This document shows positions 1 to 9,070 of a stretch of 64,000 nucleotides of DNA, piece by piece (the stretch's first letter is position 1; the number at the start of each line of letters is the position of its first letter). Source of the DNA: Streptomyces sp. SCSIO 30461 (GTDB lineage Bacteria > Actinomycetota > Actinomycetes > Streptomycetales > Streptomycetaceae); contig NZ_CP146101.1 of assembly GCF_037023745.1 (NCBI RefSeq), forward strand, positions 4,766,001 through 4,830,000, in the 5' to 3' direction. The notes below the pieces were generated by a model. That model saw only the letters and a program-made list of their open reading frames with translations. It was not told the origin of the DNA and searched no databases. The position numbers were made by a program, and so were the translations under genes.

Positions 1-568
1 GCGGCACCGAACCGCAGGCATGGGCGAGCGCCCTGACGTCGGTCTCGGAGAGCGTCGGGTTGGCCGGTGTCTCGACCATCACCAGTCCGGTGTCCGGCCT
101 GATCGCCGCGGCGACGCCCGCCGGGTCGGTCCAGGTGACCTCGGTGCCGAGCAGCCCGCCGTCGAGCAGGTGGTCGCTGCATCCGTACAGCGGCCGCACG
201 GCGACCACGTGGCGCAGCCCCATCGAGGCCCTGACCAGCAGTACGGCGGTCAGCGCGGCCATTCCGCTGGCGAAGGCCACCGCGTCCGCCGCCCCTTCGA
301 GCCGGGCGAGTGCCGTTTCGAAGCGGGCCGTGGTGGGGTTGTCGAGCCGGGCGTAGACGGGCGGTCCGTCGAGCCGGACGCCGGTCGACGCGAAGGCGTC
401 GATCCGTGCCGCCTCCTCCGCCACATCATGCGAGGGGTAGGTGGTGGACAGATCGATGGGTGCGGCGTGCAGACCGAGCGACACGAGGTCCTCGCGGCCG
501 GCGTGCACGGCTTCGGTGGCGAGGGCTCGGATGCCCGGGGTGGGGACGTTCGAGGCGACGTGGTCCAT
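1..568 (-). CDS. Trans-sulfuration-type PLP enzyme (cystathionine gamma-synthase / methionine gamma-lyase family), C-terminus off the window
   Basis: The reverse strand is open from an ATG at 568 to the window edge (189 residues seen). The N-terminal part carries the Cys/Met-metabolism PLP-enzyme signature YARLDNPTTARFE (about residues 72-84) followed by a short stretch rich in Ala/Gly/Ser (FASGMAALTA) that binds the cofactor phosphate in this family, and later VETPANPTLSETD. The PLP-binding lysine lies beyond the edge, so the reaction (gamma-synthase, gamma-lyase or beta-lyase) cannot be fixed. It is divergent from an Lrp-type regulator 59 bp away, a common pairing for amino-acid degradation genes, which suggests amino-acid-responsive control. 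Direct repeats GTGAAC at 571-576 and 578-583 lie just upstream of the start and could be part of an operator (inference). Confidence 0.88.
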   Translation of the reverse strand, partial: MDHVASNVPTPGIRALATEAVHAGREDLVSLGLHAAPIDLSTTYPSHDVAEEAARIDAFASTGVRLDGPPVYARLDNPTTARFETALARLEGAADAVAFASGMAALTAVLLVRASMGLRHVVAVRPLYGCSDHLLDGGLLGTEVTWTDPAGVAAAIRPDTGLVMVETPANPTLSETDVRALAHACGSVP

Positions 569-627
569 GCGTGAACTGTGAACAATTACCGGCGAGTAGG
601 GCTCTCACTCCGTGTTACGTTCGGGCC

Positions 628-1110
628 ATGGGTGAATCCGTCGTACTGGACACGGTCGATCTGCACATACTGCGCGTTCTCCAGAACGACGCCCGGACCA
701 CCTACCGGGAGGTGGCCGCCGAAGTGGGTGTCGCCCCTTCGACCTGCCTTGACCGGGTGGCTCGGCTGAGACGCAGCGGAGTGATCCTCGGCCACCAGCT
801 CCGAATCGATCCAGCCAAACTTGGGCGCGGGCTTGAAGCGCTGCTCTCCGTTCAGGTACGCCCGCACCGGCGCGAACTGATCGGCCCGTTCGTCGACCGG
901 ATCCGGGCACTGCCGGAGTCGCGCGCGCTGTTCCATCTGACGGGCCCGGACGACTATCTGGTGCACGTGGCCGTTGCTGACACGGCCGATCTCCAGCGCC
1001 TGGTGCTGGACGAGTTCACCTCGCGTCCCGAAGTGGCCCGGGTGGAAACCCGGTTGATCTTCCAGCACTGGGACTGCGGACCGCTGCTGCCACCCGGTCC
1101 CGACGCCTGA
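628..1110 (+). CDS. Lrp/AsnC family transcriptional regulator
   Basis: A 160-residue protein with an N-terminal winged helix-turn-helix (LDTVDLHILRVLQNDARTTY, then EVAAEVGVAPSTCLDRVARL, about residues 7-50) and a C-terminal RAM-type ligand/oligomerisation domain ending in the family-like RVETRLIFQHWD. The length is normal for the family. Translation is taken from the ATG at 628, whose TTACGT-like -10 element ends only about 9 bp upstream, so the mRNA may be leaderless. A longer frame extends upstream but would overlap the divergent promoter. It is expected to bind the 59-bp gap shared with the PLP enzyme and to respond to an amino acid; the ligand is unknown. Confidence 0.92.
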   Translation: MGESVVLDTVDLHILRVLQNDARTTYREVAAEVGVAPSTCLDRVARLRRSGVILGHQLRIDPAKLGRGLEALLSVQVRPHRRELIGPFVDRIRALPESRALFHLTGPDDYLVHVAVADTADLQRLVLDEFTSRPEVARVETRLIFQHWDCGPLLPPGPDA

Positions 1111-1195
1111 GACGGGTCCGATGGCAGGCTCGTTTGTCAGCCGACCGAGATCGAACGATGATGACGGCGCAGTCCCGGGGCATCAGGATGACCGC

Positions 1196-2908
1196 ATGCC
1201 AGAGACACCGAGCAGCGCACTGCCCCGCCAGATCGCAGACGCCTATGTCGACGCCCTCATCGATCTCGACCCGGTCATCGGAACCTACCTGGGGGTCCCG
1301 GAGAGCTCGGGCCGTCTCCCCGATTTCTCTCCGGCGGGCCAGGAGTCCGTTGCCGCGCTCGCACGGGCGACACTGGCCCGGCTCGACCCGGCAGAGGCAC
1401 TGCCCGGGGCCGACGCGGATCAGGAACGGCGCTGCGCCCGGCTGCTGAGGGAGCGGCTCACGGCCGCGCTGGCAGTGCACGAGGCCGGCGAAGGGCTGCG
1501 CGCGGTCAGCAATCTGCGCTCCCCCATCCACTCGGTGCGCGGCGTCTTCACGATGATGCCGACCGAGTCGAAGGCCGACTGGGCCGCGGTGGCCGAGAGG
1601 TTGCGGGCGGTACCTGAGGCACTCGACGGCTACCGGTCCGCGCTGGCCCTCGGTCTCGAACGCGGGCTCCCGGCCGGACCGCGCGCCACCGCCGAGGTGA
1701 TCAAGCAGTTGGCGAAGTGGGCGGGTTGCGCGGAGCCGCCGGCTGACGGCGTGCGCAGTTGGTTCGAGGACTTCGTCTCGGCGGGCCCGGACGATCTGCG
1801 CGCCGAACTGGACGACGCCGCCCGGATGGCCACGGCGGCGTTCACCGGCCTGCATGACTGGATGCGCGATGTCTACGCTCCGGCCATCGCGGGAGCCCCC
1901 GACACGGTGGGCCGCGAGCGGTACACCCTTTGGAGCCGCTACTTCCTGGGGATCGACCTGGACCCGGACGAGGCCTACGCCTACGGCTGGTCCGAGTACC
2001 ACCGGCTGCTCGGCGAGATGAGGGCCGAGGCCGACAAGATCCTGCCGGGCGCCGATCCCGGCGTCGCCATCGCCCACCTCGAAGCGCACGGTACGCACAT
2101 CGAGGGTGTCGAAAAGGTACGGGTGTGGCTCCAGAAGCTGATGGACGAGGCGGTCGAGGCACTCGACGGCACGCACTTCGAGCTGGCCGAGCGGGTACGG
2201 AAGGTGGAGTCCCGCATCGCCCCGGTGGGCAGCGCGGCGGCCCCTTACTACACAGGTCCGTCGGAGGACTTCTCGCGCCCGGGCCAGACCTGGCTGCCCA
2301 CAAGGGGCGAGACACGATTTCCGGTCTACGACCTGGTGTCGACGTGGTACCACGAGGGCGTGCCCGGACACCACCTCCAGCTCGCGCAGTGGGTGCACGT
2401 CGCCGACCAGCTCTCGCGCTACCAGGCGACCGTCGGCGCGGTCAGTGCGAACTGCGAGGGGTGGGCGCTGTACGCGGAGCGGCTGATGGACGAACTGGGC
2501 TTCCTGGGCGACCCGGAGCGCCGACTCGGCTATCTGAACGCACAGATGATGAGGGCCTGCCGGGTGATCATCGACATCGGCATGCACCTGGGACTCGACA
2601 TCCCGGCAGACTCCCCGTTCCACCCCGGTGAGCCCTGGACACCGGCCCTGGCCCAGGAGTTCTTCGGTCTCAACACCGGCCATCCAGCGGAGTACGTGGA
2701 GAGCGAACTGACCCGCTACCTCTCCGTACCGGGCCAGGCCATCGGCTACAAGCTCGGCGAGCGCGCATGGCTCCAGGGCCGCGAGAACGCCCGAGCGGCG
2801 CGGGCCGCACGGGGCGCGGAGTTCGACGCCAAGGCCTGGCACATGGCGGCCCTCTCCCAAGGCTCGCTGGGTCTGGACGATCTGGTGGACGAGCTCTCCA
2901 GGCTCTGA
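1196..2908 (+). CDS. DUF885 family putative metallo-hydrolase
   Basis: A 570-residue soluble protein of the DUF885 family, commonly found in Streptomyces and annotated as a possible zinc-dependent hydrolase or peptidase. The most telling motif is WYHEGVPGHHLQLAQW (about residues 385-400), an HE...GHH arrangement expected to bind metal. Downstream, NCEGWALYAERL provides a further conserved Glu. No signal peptide or membrane segment is seen, so it should be cytoplasmic. The ATG at 1196 was chosen because the alignable N-terminus (IADAYVDALIDLDPV) begins shortly after it; an in-frame extension to 1121 exists but looks non-coding. The gene stands alone, 85 bp after the Lrp gene. Its substrate is unknown. 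Confidence 0.88.
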   Translation: MPETPSSALPRQIADAYVDALIDLDPVIGTYLGVPESSGRLPDFSPAGQESVAALARATLARLDPAEALPGADADQERRCARLLRERLTAALAVHEAGEGLRAVSNLRSPIHSVRGVFTMMPTESKADWAAVAERLRAVPEALDGYRSALALGLERGLPAGPRATAEVIKQLAKWAGCAEPPADGVRSWFEDFVSAGPDDLRAELDDAARMATAAFTGLHDWMRDVYAPAIAGAPDTVGRERYTLWSRYFLGIDLDPDEAYAYGWSEYHRLLGEMRAEADKILPGADPGVAIAHLEAHGTHIEGVEKVRVWLQKLMDEAVEALDGTHFELAERVRKVESRIAPVGSAAAPYYTGPSEDFSRPGQTWLPTRGETRFPVYDLVSTWYHEGVPGHHLQLAQWVHVADQLSRYQATVGAVSANCEGWALYAERLMDELGFLGDPERRLGYLNAQMMRACRVIIDIGMHLGLDIPADSPFHPGEPWTPALAQEFFGLNTGHPAEYVESELTRYLSVPGQAIGYKLGERAWLQGRENARAARAARGAEFDAKAWHMAALSQGSLGLDDLVDELSRL

Positions 2909-3072
2909 CCGGGTACCCGACGCAGCCCCGCCCGGTGCCGTCCGTCCAGAGGGCGGGACCTACGGCTCCCTGGGCCCGTGGGCCTCCCCAGACCGCCGGG
3001 CGCCCGAGGGCCGGAGCCCTCCCAGGCCCCGGAACGAGACGACGGTTCGCGCTGCTCGGACGTCTCCGACGG

Positions 3073-3105
3073 ACGTACGCCCCGACCATGGGTCGGGGCG
3101 TACGT
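3073..3105. terminator. Perfect 15-bp hairpin
   Basis: The arms 3073-3087 and 3091-3105 are exact reverse complements around a 3-nt loop (ATG). It lies about 165 bp after the DUF885 stop and just before the 3' end of the reverse-strand remnant, so it could end transcription from both sides. There is no U-tract, which is usual for Streptomyces terminators. Confidence 0.7.
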
Positions 3106-3121
3106 CATACCCGGCGTGTGG

Positions 3122-3382
3122 TCACACGACACGAGGCCCGGGACGCGGGCCGTGGCCAGGGTTGGGCATACCCGGGTTTGCCATGACCCGGCTTGGCGTG
3201 GCCACCCCGACCGCCACCGTGAACGGGGCATCGCCGACGGCGACCGTGTCCACGACCGTCTTCGTCGCCGTGGCGATCACTGACAACGTGCGGTCACCGC
3301 CGTTGACGACGTAGGCGCAGGTGCCGGGCGGGACGGCGTGAGCGGGCTGCGAAGCCACCACGGGCAGGGCCAGAGCGGCCAC
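3122..3382 (-). pseudogene. Remnant of a secreted YVTN beta-propeller protein
   Basis: The frame encodes about 86 residues. The start resembles the end of a Sec signal peptide (LALPVVASQPAHA) and is followed by one YVTN-like beta-propeller blade (AYVVNGGDRTLSVIATATKT, then VVDTVAVGDAPFTVAVG). Full proteins of this type have six or seven blades, about 300 residues or more; here the sequence degenerates after one. A TGA stop lies three codons upstream of the GTG, so the positively charged n-region of the signal peptide is missing. It is most likely a decayed fragment, possibly of a surface or secreted protein. It could be a very short expressed peptide, but nothing supports that. Confidence 0.5.
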
Positions 3383-3605
3383 AAGCGATCACGGCAGCCC
3401 GCCCCACCGTCGTCGGCGTACGCCGCGATCCGGCGGTACCGACGGCGGGCGAACCGGTCCGGACCGGGGCGGCACACAAGCGCGCCACGGCGGATACACC
3501 GACCCCTATCGCGCGCCGGCACGCCCGACCGGCACGTGACGGGCCGCAGATCTGATCCGGTGACCACCAGCGTCGTGTACTCGCCCCGGCCGACGGGGCA
3601 GCGCG

Positions 3606-6600
3606 TCAGCCCCTCAGCGGCGTCATGCGCAACCGCACCCGGGAACCATGCCGTTCTTTGAGGACTTCCAGCTGAACCGGCACACGGCGGCGCAGATCGG
3701 CGACATGGCTGACGATCCCCACGCTGCGGTCGCGTTCGCGCAGCGAGTCGAGCACGTCGAGCACCTCGTCGAGCGTCTGATCGTCCAGGCTGCCGAAGCC
3801 TTCGTCGATGAAGAGGGTGTCCAGGCGCACACCACCGGCCTCGTCGGTCACCACATCGGCGAGCCCGAGCGCGAGGGCCAGTGAGGCGAAGAACGTCTCT
3901 CCTCCGGAGAGGGTCGCGGTGTCCCGCTCCCTGCCGGTCCAGGCGTCGACCACGTGCAGTCCGAGACCGGCGCGCTTGCCACCGGCTCGTGCGTCCGAGT
4001 GGACCAGGGAGTAGCGCCCCGCGGACATCCGCTGGAGTCGGGAGGTGGCCGCGGCGGCGACCTGTTCGAGGCGGGCAGCGAGTACGTACGACTCCAACCG
4101 CATCCTGCGCTCGTTCTCACCGGATGTGCCCGTGGCGAGAGCGGCCAGGCGGGCGAGACGGTCGTACTCCTCCCGCAACGGTCCGAGGCGGCGCACTTCG
4201 GCGGCCGCCTGTCCGGAGAGCCGGTCTACCTCCGTACCGCGCTCCCGGGCCGACGCGAGCGCCGACGCCGCTTCGTGCAGCGCCCGTTCGGCGGCGGTGT
4301 GCACCCGTTGCGCGGCCTCCAGGTCCGCGGGCGGGCGCTCGGCCGCGGCCCGTGTACCGGCCTCGGCGAGCCGGTCGGCGACCGCGGCGGCTTCCCGCTG
4401 CCACGCGTCGAGCCGCCGCTGCAACTCATGCTGCTCGGCGTCGCCCAGCAGCGCCGAAGCGGCATCGGCGGGCGTGCGGTAGCCGGCGCGGTAAGCGGCG
4501 TCGGAAAGCCGGTCGTCGGCCGCCTTCAGCCGCTGCGCGGTGTCCTCGGCGACCCGAGCCGCATCGGCGGCGGCGGCAAGCAGGCTGATCCGCCGTTCAA
4601 GCAGTGCCACCTGCTCGGCGACGCTTCCCGCGCCCGCGGTGGCGCGGTCCACCTCCGCGTCGATGGCGGCCAGTTCGCCGTCGAGTGCCTCACGGCGTGA
4701 TGTCCGTGACGCGGCGCGCCGCTCCGCCGCCTGGCGCTCGGCGAGCCTGCCCGCGTGTTCCCGCTCGGCCCTGTGCAGGGCCTCGCGCGCGTCATGGATC
4801 CCCATCGCCAGCAGCTGCGCCTCGCGGTGCTCGCGTTCAAGCCGCTCCACGGCACCGGCCAACTCGGCCATGCCAGGCTCGGGTCCGCTCGGACCTTCAG
4901 CCCCGGTCGCCGCCGGAACCGAGACCCCGGCCCGGGCCCCGACTTCGACTCCGGTTTCGGCATCCACTCCGGTTTCGGCATTCACTTCGGTTTCGGTCTC
5001 GGCCTCGCAGACGCGCGCGGTCGGTCCAGGCCGGAAGACGTCAGGCCCGGACGGGACGTCGATCCGCCCGATCGCGGCAGCGGCCGGGCCGCGCAGCGCG
5101 TCGGACGATGCCTCTTCCGTGCACTCGGGCCGCCGCATGCGCGGAACCAGCCCGGCCGCAGCCCCCTCAGCACCGGACGCCCCGTCGGCGGCAGCGGCCG
5201 GCACGGCAGAGCACCCGGTGGTGGTCACCACGCCGGTCACGCCATCGGTGCCGGCCGAGCCGGACTGCGTCCGCTCAGAGGGAGCCGGTGCCAGCTCACG
5301 GACGGTGCGGCGAGTGGCCGCCAGGGTCTCGTGGACGACAGCGAGTTCGCGTTCCGTGTCGGCGCGCTTCGCGTCGGCCGTCGTATACGCCTCATAGGCC
5401 TCGCCTTCATGCGCGCGGTCGACGGGCTGCTCCTCGGCGCGGGCCGGTGCAGGGTGCTCGGACGAGCCGCAGACCGCGCACGGCGTTCCCTGCCTCAGGC
5501 CGGAGGCCAGCTCGGCCGCGATCCCGAGCAGGCGCCGCTCCTTCAGGTCCAGCCACAGCTCACGCGCGCCGTTGGCCTGGTCACGGGCTGCCCGGAGGGC
5601 CGTGTCGAGTGCGGTGGCGCGGTCGGCGAGCCGGTCTCGCTCGCGACCGGCGGCCTCCCTGCGAAGGGCACGGTCGAGCCGGCCCGCGAGGTGCTCGGCG
5701 CGGGTGGCTGCGTCCCGCGCGGTGTCGAGGCGGGTCTGGAGGTCCCCGCGCAACGCTTCCCATCCGGCGAGCCAGGTGTCCGCATCGCGCAGGAGTTCCT
5801 CGTCGGCCCGGGACTGCCGGTCCGACTCGGCGCGCTCGCGGCGGAGTTCGGTGCCGCGGGCTTCGGCTCGCCGAGCCGCGTCGAGACCGCCGAGCTCCTG
5901 CCGCAACTCGCGCTCCAGCGCGGAGAGACGTTCGCCGCCCGCGTCGGCGAGCGAGCCGGGCAACGACCTCCGCAGCAGCTCCCACTCACTACGCGCCGAC
6001 CGGTGCTCCCGCTCGGCATCATCCCGAAGTCGCAAGGCCGGGCTGACGAGCTCCGCCTTGCGTGCCCCGTCGAGAACGGCCTTGACCCGGTCCCGTTCGG
6101 GCTCCGCCGCCTTCAGTTCGGCCAGCCGCCCGCGGGTCTCCGCGTGCCGGCCCTGGAGCCGTGCCAGCTCGCGCGCTTCGTCCAGTGCCCGGCCCGCCGC
6201 CTGCCGGCGGATCTCGGCGGCGTCGAGCGCACACACCGCGATATCGAGGGACTCCCGCGCGTCAGTGCGAGCCACCGCCGCCCAGTCCAGGACGGAGACG
6301 GCGAGGCCGGGATCGCCCGGGCGGCCGTCGGGGGCCGACCGGTCCCGTCCGGCGCCGCCCGCCGCCTGCGCCATCCGGTGCGCTACGCCCAGCAGCCGCT
6401 CGTCTCCCTCGCGAACCTGCTGCTCAGCCCCGCGCCGCAGCTCCGCGAGCCGCTCTTCGACGGCGGCGAAGCGCCGGGTGTCGAAGAGCCGCCCGAGCAG
6501 TCTGCCGCGCGCCTCCGCGTCGGCCCGCAGGAAGCGCGCGAAGTCGCCCTGCGGCAGCAGGACGACCTGGCAGAACTGCTCCCTGCTCATTCCGAGCAGT

Positions 6601-7031
6601 TGGGTGATCTCTTCGCCGATCTCCTGATGAGAGCGGCTGAGCGGCTTCCACTCACCCCGCTCGCGGTCGTACTCCCGCAGGCCGCTCTGGGCCTTCTCGG
6701 TGGTGAAGCCGGTGCCCCTCAACTTGGGCCGGGTCTGCGCGGGCCGCCGGGTGATCTCCAGTCGGCGCCCGGCCACCGTCAGTTCCAGGCACACCTCGGT
6801 GGACGTGCCGTGTACGGCGTGATCACTGCGCAGCGATGCACCGGGGTTCTGCCGGTCGCCGGGTACCGATCCGTAGAGCGCGTAGCAGACGGCGTCGAGT
6901 ACGGAGGTCTTGCCCGCGCCGGTAGGGCCGTGCAGCAGGAAGAGTCCCGCCGTGCTGAGCGTGTCGAAGTCGACTTCCTGCCGGTCGCCGAAGGGTCCGA
7001 AGGCGGTCAGAGCCAGTCGGTGGAGCCTCAC
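3606..7031 (-). CDS. sbcC: SbcC (Rad50-like) nuclease ATPase subunit
   Basis: An SMC-family ATPase of 1,141 residues that partners SbcD to open and trim DNA ends and hairpins. The N-terminal Walker A is GPTGAGKTSVLD (about 35-46). Long coiled coils flank a zinc hook, CAVC (about 517-520). The C-terminus carries the ABC signature TLSGGETFFASLAL and Walker B DTLFIDEGFGSLD. It starts with GTG at 7031 and overlaps the sbcD stop (GTGA), so the two are translationally coupled in one operon. At about residues 675-695 the second coiled-coil arm contains an unusual Glu/Thr/Val-rich repetitive insert (see the repeat at 4951-5004). The protein is cytoplasmic, and the genes form a normal chromosomal pair. 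Confidence 0.96.
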   Translation of the reverse strand: MRLHRLALTAFGPFGDRQEVDFDTLSTAGLFLLHGPTGAGKTSVLDAVCYALYGSVPGDRQNPGASLRSDHAVHGTSTEVCLELTVAGRRLEITRRPAQTRPKLRGTGFTTEKAQSGLREYDRERGEWKPLSRSHQEIGEEITQLLGMSREQFCQVVLLPQGDFARFLRADAEARGRLLGRLFDTRRFAAVEERLAELRRGAEQQVREGDERLLGVAHRMAQAAGGAGRDRSAPDGRPGDPGLAVSVLDWAAVARTDARESLDIAVCALDAAEIRRQAAGRALDEARELARLQGRHAETRGRLAELKAAEPERDRVKAVLDGARKAELVSPALRLRDDAEREHRSARSEWELLRRSLPGSLADAGGERLSALERELRQELGGLDAARRAEARGTELRRERAESDRQSRADEELLRDADTWLAGWEALRGDLQTRLDTARDAATRAEHLAGRLDRALRREAAGRERDRLADRATALDTALRAARDQANGARELWLDLKERRLLGIAAELASGLRQGTPCAVCGSSEHPAPARAEEQPVDRAHEGEAYEAYTTADAKRADTERELAVVHETLAATRRTVRELAPAPSERTQSGSAGTDGVTGVVTTTGCSAVPAAAADGASGAEGAAAGLVPRMRRPECTEEASSDALRGPAAAAIGRIDVPSGPDVFRPGPTARVCEAETETEVNAETGVDAETGVEVGARAGVSVPAATGAEGPSGPEPGMAELAGAVERLEREHREAQLLAMGIHDAREALHRAEREHAGRLAERQAAERRAASRTSRREALDGELAAIDAEVDRATAGAGSVAEQVALLERRISLLAAAADAARVAEDTAQRLKAADDRLSDAAYRAGYRTPADAASALLGDAEQHELQRRLDAWQREAAAVADRLAEAGTRAAAERPPADLEAAQRVHTAAERALHEAASALASARERGTEVDRLSGQAAAEVRRLGPLREEYDRLARLAALATGTSGENERRMRLESYVLAARLEQVAAAATSRLQRMSAGRYSLVHSDARAGGKRAGLGLHVVDAWTGRERDTATLSGGETFFASLALALGLADVVTDEAGGVRLDTLFIDEGFGSLDDQTLDEVLDVLDSLRERDRSVGIVSHVADLRRRVPVQLEVLKERHGSRVRLRMTPLRG
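4951..5004. repeat. 18-bp tandem repeat inside sbcC
   Basis: Three consecutive 18-bp units (4951-4968, 4969-4986, 4987-5004) share the core CGGTTTCGGCAT or a close variant. The first two differ at a single base and the third is more diverged. On the coding strand they give a six-residue period of the type ETGVDA/ETEVNA in SbcC. The unit length keeps the frame, so copy number could vary without breaking the gene. Confidence 0.7.
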
Positions 7032-8194
7032 ACCGCCACCTCGCGCGCCGCCGAGTCGACCCGTACGTCGTCGAAGGCGCGGCGCAACACCGCTCGCTCC
7101 TCTTCGTCGGGCCCGGCCCCGCCGCGCACATGCGCCACGAAATCCTCGGCGATCTGCCGGTCGTCGCGGCCACGCAGCCGCTGGCCGTAGCTGCTGCCCG
7201 GCCCTTCCTCGACGCGTTCGGGCGCGAACACCAGGTTGAGGACGTGCGGGAACCGTTCGGCCAGCCTGGCCATGGGGTCGCTGGGGCGCACCGGGTCGGT
7301 GAGTGTCGCCTCGGTCCAGGACTGCTCATGGCGTGCCAGCGCCGGGTCCTGCAGGAGTTCCTCCAGCCGTCCGCTGATCCGGGCCAGCGGGCGGGGTACG
7401 GGGCAGTCGACGCGCTCGGCGGTGACAGCGCCGTCGGGCCCGAGATCGACCAGCCACATGGTCTTGCGGTGACCGGTCTCGGAGAAGGAGTAGGCGAGTG
7501 GCGAACCCGAGTAGCGCACGCGTTCGTTGATGGTCTGGCAGCCGTGGAGATGTCCGAGGGCCGCGTAGTCGACGCCGTCGAACACTCCTGCGGAGACGGC
7601 CGCCACCCCGCCCACGCTGATGTCCCGCTCACTGTCACTCGGTAGTCCGCCGACCACGAAGGCGTGCGCGAGTACGACGCTGCGCGTGCCCGGCGGGCGC
7701 TGGGCGAGGTCAGCCCGCACCAGCCGCATCGCGGCGTCGAGCACCGCCTCATGCCCGGACTCCGGTGCCCGCAGTTCGTCCCGCACCAGGGAGGGTTCCA
7801 GGTAGGGCAGTCCGTAGAAGGCGACATCACCGTGAGCATCGTCGAGCACGACCGGAGTGGCGCACTGCGCCGGTGAGGTGCGCAGATGGATACCGGCACG
7901 TTCCATCAGCCCGGCCCCGACGCCGAGCCGCCGCGCGGAGTCGTGGTTGCCGGAGATCATGAGCGTCGGTACACCGGCGTCCGCCAGCCGGTGCAGTACG
8001 TCGTCGAAGAGTTCCACCGCCGCGAGCGGCGGCACGGCCCGGTCGTACACGTCCCCCGCCACCAGGACCGCATCGACCTCCCGCTCCCGGACCGTCGCCA
8101 CCAGGTGGTCGAGGAAGGCCGCCTGCGCGTCCAGCAGACCCACACGGTGGAAGGACCGCCCCAGATGCCAGTCCGATGTGTGCAGAATCCTCAC
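7028..8194 (-). CDS. sbcD: SbcD (Mre11-like) exonuclease subunit
   Basis: A 388-residue calcineurin-like metallophosphoesterase that supplies the nuclease activity of the SbcCD complex. Metal-binding motifs are all present in order: HTSDWHLG (about 5-12), GDVYDR, SGNHDS and, further on, GHLHG. The GTG start at 8194 is preferred because RILHTSDWHLG begins immediately after it; the in-frame extension upstream has no family character. The stop overlaps the sbcC GTG by 4 bp, indicating a co-transcribed pair. The length is normal for the family. Confidence 0.96.
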   Translation of the reverse strand: MRILHTSDWHLGRSFHRVGLLDAQAAFLDHLVATVREREVDAVLVAGDVYDRAVPPLAAVELFDDVLHRLADAGVPTLMISGNHDSARRLGVGAGLMERAGIHLRTSPAQCATPVVLDDAHGDVAFYGLPYLEPSLVRDELRAPESGHEAVLDAAMRLVRADLAQRPPGTRSVVLAHAFVVGGLPSDSERDISVGGVAAVSAGVFDGVDYAALGHLHGCQTINERVRYSGSPLAYSFSETGHRKTMWLVDLGPDGAVTAERVDCPVPRPLARISGRLEELLQDPALARHEQSWTEATLTDPVRPSDPMARLAERFPHVLNLVFAPERVEEGPGSSYGQRLRGRDDRQIAEDFVAHVRGGAGPDEEERAVLRRAFDDVRVDSAAREVAV

Positions 8195-8306
8195 GAGACC
8201 GCCCCGACCTGCATGCTTCCATTCCTCTTCCGCCCGCTGCCACGGACCCCCACGATCAGCAGCGACCACGCTACCGCCCTGGCGCTCCCTGCGGGCCCGC
8301 TACACC

Positions 8307-8334
8307 CGGTGCCGGTCGGACCTGACCGGCACCG
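8307..8334. terminator. 11-bp hairpin downstream of the YigZ gene
   Basis: Arms 8307-8317 and 8324-8334 pair perfectly around a 6-nt loop. It lies 15 bp past the stop of the reverse-strand YigZ gene and about 110 bp upstream of the sbcD start, so it would insulate sbcDC from read-through. Confidence 0.7.
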
Positions 8335-8348
8335 ACCCTCCGCCCGCC

Positions 8349-8975
8349 TCACGCAGGACCGTAGGCCTCCCCGCCGAGCACCAGCTCCGCCGTACCCGCT
8401 GTGCTGTCCGCGACCCAGGCCCGGAAGCTGTCCACATCGGACTCCGGCAGCCCGACCTCGATGGTCACCGACTCGCCGTAGTGCACCTCCCGCACCGAAC
8501 GCCCGGCCGCCCGCAGGTCGTTCTCCAGCCTTCCCGCCCGCTGGTGGCCGACCGTGACGGTGGCGAGCCGGAAGCGCCGGCGGGTGACGGTGCCCAGGGC
8601 GTCGAGGGCCTCGCCCACCGCACCGCCGTACGCGCGGATCAGCCCACCGGCGCCGAGCTTCACCCCGCCGTAGTAGCGGGTGACGACGGCCACGGCGTAG
8701 CGGACTTCTCGTCGCGTCAGCATCTGGAGCATCGGCACGCCGGCCGTGCCACCGGGCTCCCCGTCGTCGCCGGCCCTCTGGACGGCGGCGTCGGCGCCGA
8801 TGACGTAGGCGTAGCAGTTGTGGGTCGCGGCGGGATGCTCCCTGCGGATGCGTGCGATGAAGTCCTGGGCCTCCTGCTCGGTCGCGGCGGGCGCGAGCGC
8901 GCAGATGAAGCGCGATCGGTTGATCTCGATCTCGTGCGCGCCTTCGTGGGCGACCGTCCGGTACTGCTCCTGCAT
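8349..8975 (-). CDS. YigZ/IMPACT family protein
   Basis: A 208-residue protein of the UPF0029/IMPACT family. The N-terminal domain shows the family's conserved runs: RSRFICALAPA, HNCYAYVIG, GEPGGTAGVPML and the hallmark VVTRYYGGVKLGAGGLIRAY (about residues 95-117). The C-terminal domain is the small ferredoxin-like YigZ-C fold. The role is poorly defined and linked to nucleic-acid or translation control; no enzyme activity can be assigned. The ATG sits inside an 8-bp perfect inverted repeat (8972-8990). A TAGGGT-like -10 element about 6 bp upstream of the ATG suggests a leaderless mRNA. The gene is divergent from the CoA-binding protein gene. Confidence 0.93.
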   Translation of the reverse strand: MQEQYRTVAHEGAHEIEINRSRFICALAPAATEQEAQDFIARIRREHPAATHNCYAYVIGADAAVQRAGDDGEPGGTAGVPMLQMLTRREVRYAVAVVTRYYGGVKLGAGGLIRAYGGAVGEALDALGTVTRRRFRLATVTVGHQRAGRLENDLRAAGRSVREVHYGESVTIEVGLPESDVDSFRAWVADSTAGTAELVLGGEAYGPA

Positions 8976-9070
8976 AGGGCCACCCTATGCGGCGCCGGTG
9001 ACAGCGGCCGTGGCCGCGGGAGCCCGGGCGGACGGGGAATGGGCCGTGCCGCACACGGGTTGTGCCCGGC

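Noticed and set aside
1016..2860. 614-codon reverse-strand frame
   Set aside because: It lies entirely antisense to the DUF885 gene; its long opening is caused by high GC at third positions, and it shows no protein motif.
4755..7190. 811-codon forward frame
   Set aside because: Antisense shadow of sbcC; Arg/Gly/Leu-rich without motifs.
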